Origin: Aralia elata
Taxonomy: Eukaryota > Streptophyta > Magnoliopsida > Apiales > Araliaceae
NCBI GenBank assembly: GCA_034770075.1
Contig: CM068384.1
Coordinates: forward strand, 34,556,414 to 34,620,413
DNA length: 64,000 nucleotides
Direction of reading: 5' to 3'
Shown here: in pieces, positions 58,170 through 64,000 of the stretch
How positions within the stretch are numbered: position 1 is the stretch's first letter
How the letters are laid out: each line of letters begins with the position of its first letter
Translations under genes and position numbers: made by a program
The notes under the pieces: model-generated
What the model was told of the DNA's origin: nothing
Database searches by the model: none
What the model saw: only the letters and a program-made list of their open reading frames with translations

Positions 58170-59554
58170 TGTTAGGTTTGTATATAACGCGAGCATGCAA
58201 TCAAATTACACAAATATAGCGGAAGCGCGATAAAATCAGATTTTAAAATTTTATACAAACCAAAACCATGATTTTTCCTTGTGCTCAATTATCAATTAAA
58301 CGAAAGAGATATAGAATAAGAATTATACCCTCGTAGAACTGTGCTTCCTCGGGTACAAGTTCAACTCCAAATCCTTTGTGTTCTCCTTGAAATCCACCAA
58401 TTAGATTCCTTCCTTTGATCAAATTTGGCCTCTAGAGGTGATCTACCAAGAAATAATACGTATTCAAGAAGATGGGTATTTGGCAAAACCCTAATTTCTA
58501 TCTGTATAGAAATTGTAAGTACTCTCCCAACAATTCGAAAAATCATATCACCCATCTATTATAAGACTTTTCTTATTTATAGATCTTGGTAACCCTCCTA
58601 AACTATTTAAGAATAGGGTTTTATTTTTAATTAAACTCCTTTAATTAATTAAACTCCTATTCAAATTAGGAATTAATGAGAGTACTTATATTAATTAGTT
58701 CCTAAACCATTTAGAAATTAAATAATAATAATAGTAATATTAATAAGACTCCTCTTATTAATTTATATTTAATATTTCTAAAATATTAAATAATAAATAT
58801 TAAGTTATTTAATTTATTCTATCAGCATAACATAAATTAAATATACTTAACATATTATTACGATTATGACATTTACTTCTTAAATAAATATTTTTCTTTT
58901 GCGGTGTGACCCTTTAGATTCTCCATATTAAACCAGTTGTGAATAAATCAATTAGAACAATTCTAATCTTATTTAAATAAATAAATTAAACTATTTAATT
59001 TATTTAAATAAATAATATTTATTTTATAATAAGGGTAAGCCCCCTTAGCGATCAACGACTTTCCAAATAATATAGATTTTAACATTAATCATAAAAGAAC
59101 CTTTCAGTAAATAGTTACTATACAATTCAATCCTTTTACCATGCAATGTCTCAATCAAATATAAGACATGGAATTACTGTCAAGTCTTATTTTATTTAAT
59201 TATATTTATTTCGATTCTCAAATGCACAACTTTGATTAATGCAAATTAGAAACACCTTTCTAATTTCATTCTGCTTTGGCCAAAGACTTCTGAGTTGTCA
59301 TTTATCGAATCACATAGGACATTCTCTCATTTTACTAGAAGTGGTAGATTCTTTATTAACCATTCACCTATCTCCATGTACAACTTATTATACCCAATCA
59401 TACTTTTTGATATACCTTAAAGGTTTTAAGGTACAAGTCAAAATATAACTCATCATATACAAGATATTATGATGATCTCAAGTCTAAGGATCTTTTGTAC
59501 TACTATCACTTAAGCGATTCCTATTGACAGGTAAGTAAAACTCCATTAGGTATT
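58170..59554 (-). mobile_element. Element G, 5' LTR (interrupted)
   Basis: On the plus strand it starts TGTTAGGTTTGTATATAACG. A minus-strand TATA box, tataaata, is at 58574-58581. The sequence continues to 59554, where the Copia LTR H begins, so the start of this LTR is displaced beyond the window. Confidence 0.7.
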
Positions 59555-61295
59555 TGTTAGTTCGCAGAGGCACAAAAGATATCTAGAAGGGGGGGTTAAA
59601 TAGATACTTTAAAACTTTTTAACACTTTTTCAAAAGGCTTGATAAAACAAGTTAATTAAACACAGCGGAATATATAATTGATTTTAATTCCCCTTAAAGA
59701 TAGGACAGTTATAACAGATATGATAAAGCAGTAATATAGCAGTTATAACAGTTATGAAGTGCAGAGAGAGAAAAAGACACATGACTTTAAGTGGTTCAAA
59801 GCACACAAGACTCCTACTCCACTGTTCTACTCCTTAAGTAGCAAATCCATTAAAGATGTCTTTACAACTTGAATCACTAAGATTCCTTCAAGGCCAGCAG
59901 CCTTGGAACTCCAGTACACTAAGTATTCTTCAAAGCCAGCAGCCTTGGAACTCTAGTTCACTATTGAACTTCGTCAAGTCCAACAGACTTAGAACACTGT
60001 AGATTAAGACCCACAACCTTAGAATCACTCAGTACAATTGGTACTCTTCAAGTCCAGCAGACTTGGAACTTTGTTAGTCACCTGTTGACCCTTTCACTTG
60101 ATTGAGAGTGTTTGTTTTGTTGCTACTAAGTTACTTGAAGTATATGGTCTGATGAACTCAGTAGCGAAGCAAAAAGTTTATCTTTGATCATAGAGTAAGA
60201 CTTTGACAGATTTGATTTCCTTTTCGTTGTACTTGCTTAATCTGTTTCTTCAATCTGTTTGCCTTATATGGATGCCTCTGAATTCTTCCGTTGAATATGA
60301 GACCATTGCATCTGATATTCCCATTGAGATTTGTTGCTGAACTTATGAATAGTTTATTCCTTGTTGTGCGTGGTAGTGAGGTGAGTCAACATCTATTAAC
60401 TTGCTCCAAGATGGTGGTAAGGATAATGCTCTAAATGTCTGTCCACCATAACTGTTTGTCCCCCACTAACTTTTGATTCTTTGTTCAGTTCAATTAAGTA
60501 TTTAACAACTGTCTTAGGCAGGTCACTCTACTTATATGGATTTTAGCAGATAATATGGGCAACGTAGAATATTAAATTCAGTTCTTGGTTGCTTTGTCTG
60601 AATGAGGATCGTAGAGTGTTTGGCTGACTATACGATCCTTTGGTGAGACTTGATTCTTGCAGATGTCCACTGTGATCTTTTATGTTGCATTTAGATCACT
60701 TAGAGACAGCATCAATGTTTTGCTCTTTTGTTTTCTTGAGAACAGTCGTCTTGCTAATGCAGATGTGACTCTACGATCGATCTTGTCTGGTGATAGAATT
60801 AACTCTACGATCTGCCGAGTCACTCTGCGTTTGTCTGGCCGAGTTTCACTCTACGTTTGCCTGACCCAACTCTACGATGCGCGTGGCCGAGCTTCACTTT
60901 ACGATTACCTGGCCCAACTCTACGATGCGTCTGGCCAAGCTTCACTCTACGATTGCCTGGCCGACTCTGCGATGCGCCTGGCCGAACTCTACGATGTGCC
61001 TTACCGAGCTTCACTTTACGATTGCCTGGCAAACTCTGCGTACCTTTAAGCTGACTGAACTCCGGGCTGGCTGACTGCTCTGTGATCCTTCACTAGATGC
61101 TTTATGATGACTTGTGTAGTACTCAACGATCAGTCTAACCTTATCATCTTAATACATTAGATCAACCTAACAAGTTTGATCTTTTCTATCTAAGTCCTTG
61201 TACATCAAATCTTTGTAAAGACTTTACAATTCAGCTACTGAAACACATATACATTAATATCACAATATTAAATCAAAAACATGTGATTCCTAACA
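59555..61295 (-). mobile_element. Element H, 3' LTR (Copia, Sirevirus-like)
   Basis: The plus strand begins TGTTAGTTCGCAGAGGC and ends GATTCCTAACA, 1741 bp, with TGTTAG/CTAACA inverted ends. The word agaagggggggttaaatag near 59582 and the repeated ccagcagccttggaact-type words at 59890-60070 are LTR-internal. A repeat island with ctctacgat words occupies 60765-61040. Confidence 0.75.
60765..61040. repeat. Irregular array of ctctacgat/cctggcc units in LTR H
   Basis: About ten short units of the kind ctctacgatgcg followed by tggccgagcttcac recur at 25 to 56 base spacing. Short frames in all phases here are artefacts of the array. The same ctctacg word recurs in the coding-like region at 62620-62780 and 63755-63790. 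Confidence 0.8.
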
Positions 61296-61312
61296 ATCTC
61301 CCCCTATTTGAT
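61296..61312 (-). promoter_or_regulatory. Polypurine tract of element H
   Basis: On the minus strand, catcaaatagggggagat ends at the LTR start TGTTAGGAATC. A gggggagat tract before TGTT is typical of plant Copia elements. Confidence 0.85.
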
Positions 61313-61509
61313 GTTAACATAAACCAGTAGTTTTGAATCATTTCATCAATTCTAATGCAGTTGCTTATAAAAATAAACATGTCTTATAGTACAGTGAGCA
61401 ACTGTATTTCTAGATAAAATCATGAATTTTATTGATGATCATATGAATATTATAATAAATGACAGTTACATCAATAAGGAGAAAGAAAATTACAAGATGC
61501 TTTCAAACC

Positions 61510-63988
61510 TTAGTTCCTGCCTCTTCCTCTTGCTCCTCTCTTGGCTCTTAGAGGTTTAACCCTTTCATGTTCAACTCTTCTTCTGTACCTTTCCCTGCCT
61601 TCTTCAGTCATACGGTGGAATTCCTCAATCTGCTCTTGATTGAGGCCAGAAGAGGGCAAATGACGTCCTCCTTCTCTATGAAGATGAGTCCCATATAAGT
61701 GGCGGTTAAGAAGCACATGATCACCTGATAGTATACGTACTATAGTGGTGGTCACATCAGGTTGTTGTCTCCTGAAAGAGCTAGGAACTTCACTTCTTAT
61801 GGGAACAACATCAATGGGTTCATCACCAGGAATTGATGATTGCCTTCACTGTTCTTCCCCACTTCTGCTTGACTCTCCCCTCTTTCCCTTATGAATATTC
61901 TCCCCCTTTATGTCAGCATCCAGGGTTCGAACATCTTAAGATAGTTGCTGCATACGTTGCACCAATTCTTGCATTTGCGAACGAGATTGGAGAATGTCAT
62001 TTCTATTTTCTTGAACCATTTCTTCAGTCTGTATTCGTTGGTGGTGTACCATGGCCAATGTCGCATCTGTTTGTTGTATTTGCTGAAGGGAGGCTTCCTT
62101 GAAGTTATGAATGGAGTCTTAAAGCTCAAGGATTCGTTCATTAGTGACCTTGTTGGTTTGTTCAACGACCTATTGGAGAGACAGAACTGTGTCTTTATGT
62201 TTAGCAATTTCGTTATGATAGAGGTTATCCCTCTGATCGATGTCTGCCATCAATTCTTTGAGTATCTCCCTCAGTCGTTTAGTCAGCACAGTACCCAAAC
62301 TGTTAGAGTGATTGTTTGCAGCGTCAATGACATTGTCAAGTTTTCGATGGAGGGCTAGAGAATTGGCTTTAAGATTCTCCTCCATATCTGTTGCCATGTG
62401 AGCTGTGAGGCCGACCATCTAATCTTTAGTGGGCAGTAGGTTGACTCGATCAAGGATTTATTTTACCTCAGTTGAAGGTTCTTCCTTATTGCTTCTTTGA
62501 ATATTGGATAGGGCAGTAATAATGTCAAAGAATTCATTGTTTGAGGAGGATGGGATGTCAGACTGAGTAATTTGAGTAGTGATTTATTGTGTGGGAAAAG
62601 AGATTTGATGAGTGATGGTCGTAGAGTCATTGCACTCTACGTTAGAAGAATCGATCGTAGGGTGGGGTGACTCTACGTTTTGAGTTAGAGGGCTTGGTGG
62701 GTTATTAGTCGTAGAGTGTAGGAACTCAACGGTCGGAGATGGTTGATCATTTGGTCCATTAGTCACAGAGTGTTGAGACCCTATAACTGGAAGTTAGTTC
62801 CTTGGGTCAGGGATGACCTCAATCCATCTGGGGATTTCATCGAAAAGATAGAAGTTTGACGATGGAGTATGATTGAGTTTGAAGGATGAAGGAATATAAT
62901 ATACCTTTTGTTCGTTAGTTTGAAATGAACTGTTGGTGAGCAGCTTCTGAGCAAAGGTAATATTTCTTGGAAATCCTTGGGCGAGTACTGAGACTGCTGG
63001 GTAAGTCTTGAAAGCCCAGAACATGTGATCCAAGAATTTAGGATTAAAGCTTGCTGGAAGGACATCATTGGTAAGTAGGCGAATAAACAGTTATAATTGA
63101 TGTACCTTTCTTCATTTCTGCCTTCAGCAATGATTTCCAGACTTTCATCGACACTCTCATTACTTCCTTCATCACTGATCTCTATAGCTTCAAATTCTTC
63201 AACCAATGTCTCTTCCTTATACACTTCTTCAGGTTCTATTCCTTGATTGGTTGTGAAGGTTTTATTGTGAGCTTCTGATTGCTCCCCCTCAGCCTGAGCG
63301 TGAACTTTCTTTGGAGCTTCAAGAATCTCCCCCTCAGTTTGATCCTTGCTTGGTTCATCAACCACGTGTTGCTCCCCCTTAGTAGGGACATCTTCATGTG
63401 CAGAGACAGTAGGGCTTGCTGCAAGGTTGATAGGAGCAGCAACTGACTCAATGATTGGCATTGGGGTTTCCTCCTCAATTGGCATTGGGGTTTCCTCCTC
63501 AATATCAGCTACAGACTGATTAGAGGACATCGGTCGTCTTTCTTTGTCCTTAATCCGCATCATAGTTTCTTTGAGTTTCTTTTGGACTAAAGTCATCAAC
63601 CTCTTCTTCACTTTCTTTGGCTTGGGGTCAGCAACTATCTCAGCCATTTCTGCATGTTCATCTTGAAGCTCCGGTGTTACAACCATCCTAGCTACTTGCT
63701 TTTCAGCAGCATCTTCAGTGTCAGGCTGACTAGCTTTATTAGCAGCATCTTCCGCTCTACGATCGTAGAGTTAGGATCCTCAATGATCGTAGGGAGGCTT
63801 TTCTTTGAGCTGCGTTTTCCCTTCTTATGATACACCTGAAGGATAGGTATATTTTCATCAGAGATTTCTGTTGTGTGCTTCTGCTTCCTTTTCTTCATTG
63901 GTTGTTGTTCTGTAGGCAGAGCAGAAATTTCTGGCTCTTGGGAAGTCTCATTGGTTGATCCTTGAGGTTCATCTTTCATTTGGGGCAC
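61510..63988 (-). pseudogene. Element H env-like/accessory ORF region, broken
   Basis: Between the Copia polypurine tract and the window edge, minus-strand frames follow one another: 63988-63692, 63686-62781, 62766-62584, 62418-62170, 62207-61908 and 61755-61510. The first parts are acidic and Lys-rich with a TPMPIEEE duplication near 63470. The middle is Ser/Thr/Pro-rich. The later part is heptad-rich (ENLKANSLALHRKLDNV, LREILKELMADIDQRD) and should form a coiled coil; the end, KRGARGRGRN, is basic. A long ORF with coiled coils after pol is known in Sireviruses (env-like), so I infer that. Stops at several places and a shift near 63770 make it a pseudogene. No pol is in the window to confirm. 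Confidence 0.5.
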
Positions 63989-64000
63989 CTCTTTAGCCTT

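Noticed and set aside
60820..61074. Overlapping frames in the LTR H array
   Set aside because: Open in several phases on both strands because of the short repeats; no domain.

Overview
This window looks like plant nuclear heterochromatin, most likely from a dicot. It is a dense stack of LTR retrotransposons, many nested in one another, with short AT-rich spacers that carry foldback MITEs. I found no ordinary host gene, rRNA, tRNA gene or CRISPR array. The plant signs are: primer-binding sites matching plant tRNA-Asp, tRNA-Arg and initiator tRNA-Met; the lineage-specific domains of the Athila, Tat, Tekay-like chromovirus and Copia groups; and LTRs of 1.5 to 2.9 kb. I cannot name the species or family.

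Layout. 1-4843: a decayed, non-autonomous Athila-like element (A, minus strand), inserted in the 3' part of a second Athila-like element (B, plus strand) whose LTR is 5048-6615. 6616-10086: spacer with MITEs. 10092-27730: a 17.6 kb Tat element (E, minus strand, TSD TTATA) of Retand-like design. It has gag-protease-G-patch, a predicted 167-nt intron, RT-RNase H-archaeal-type RNase H-integrase, and two genes on the opposite strand between pol and the 3' LTR, next to a 140-bp tandem array. 29654-41140: an 11.5 kb chromovirus (D, Tekay type, minus strand, TSD GATGC) sitting inside a MITE; it has an extra coiled-coil ORF before gag. 41162-44797: spacer with a near-perfect 82-bp-arm hairpin (9-bp TSD) and an LTR-like remnant. 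44798-55283: a composite of Athila gag-protease and env-like ORF, a strongly decayed chromovirus-like RT region and a Tat-like LTR (elements C and F). 55330-59554: 5' part of a Copia element (G). 59555-64000: 3' LTR and env-like region of another Copia element of Sirevirus type (H), inserted in the LTR of G.

E is the most complete element. The right LTR drives the minus-strand gag-pol transcript. The predicted intron joins the protease/G-patch frame exactly to the RT frame. The two plus-strand genes run toward the end of pol, so the element has convergent transcription units. Only a few stops and shifts break its coding regions, and its LTRs look about 98-99 % identical by eye, so it is a recent insertion.

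The most notable general pattern is a set of family-specific GC-rich short palindromes, mostly two arms around a 2-bp centre, clustered in the LTRs or leaders of at least five unrelated families. In elements D and E, whose paired LTRs were identical at insertion, the number of these units differs between the two LTRs, so the motif islands appear to gain and lose copies.
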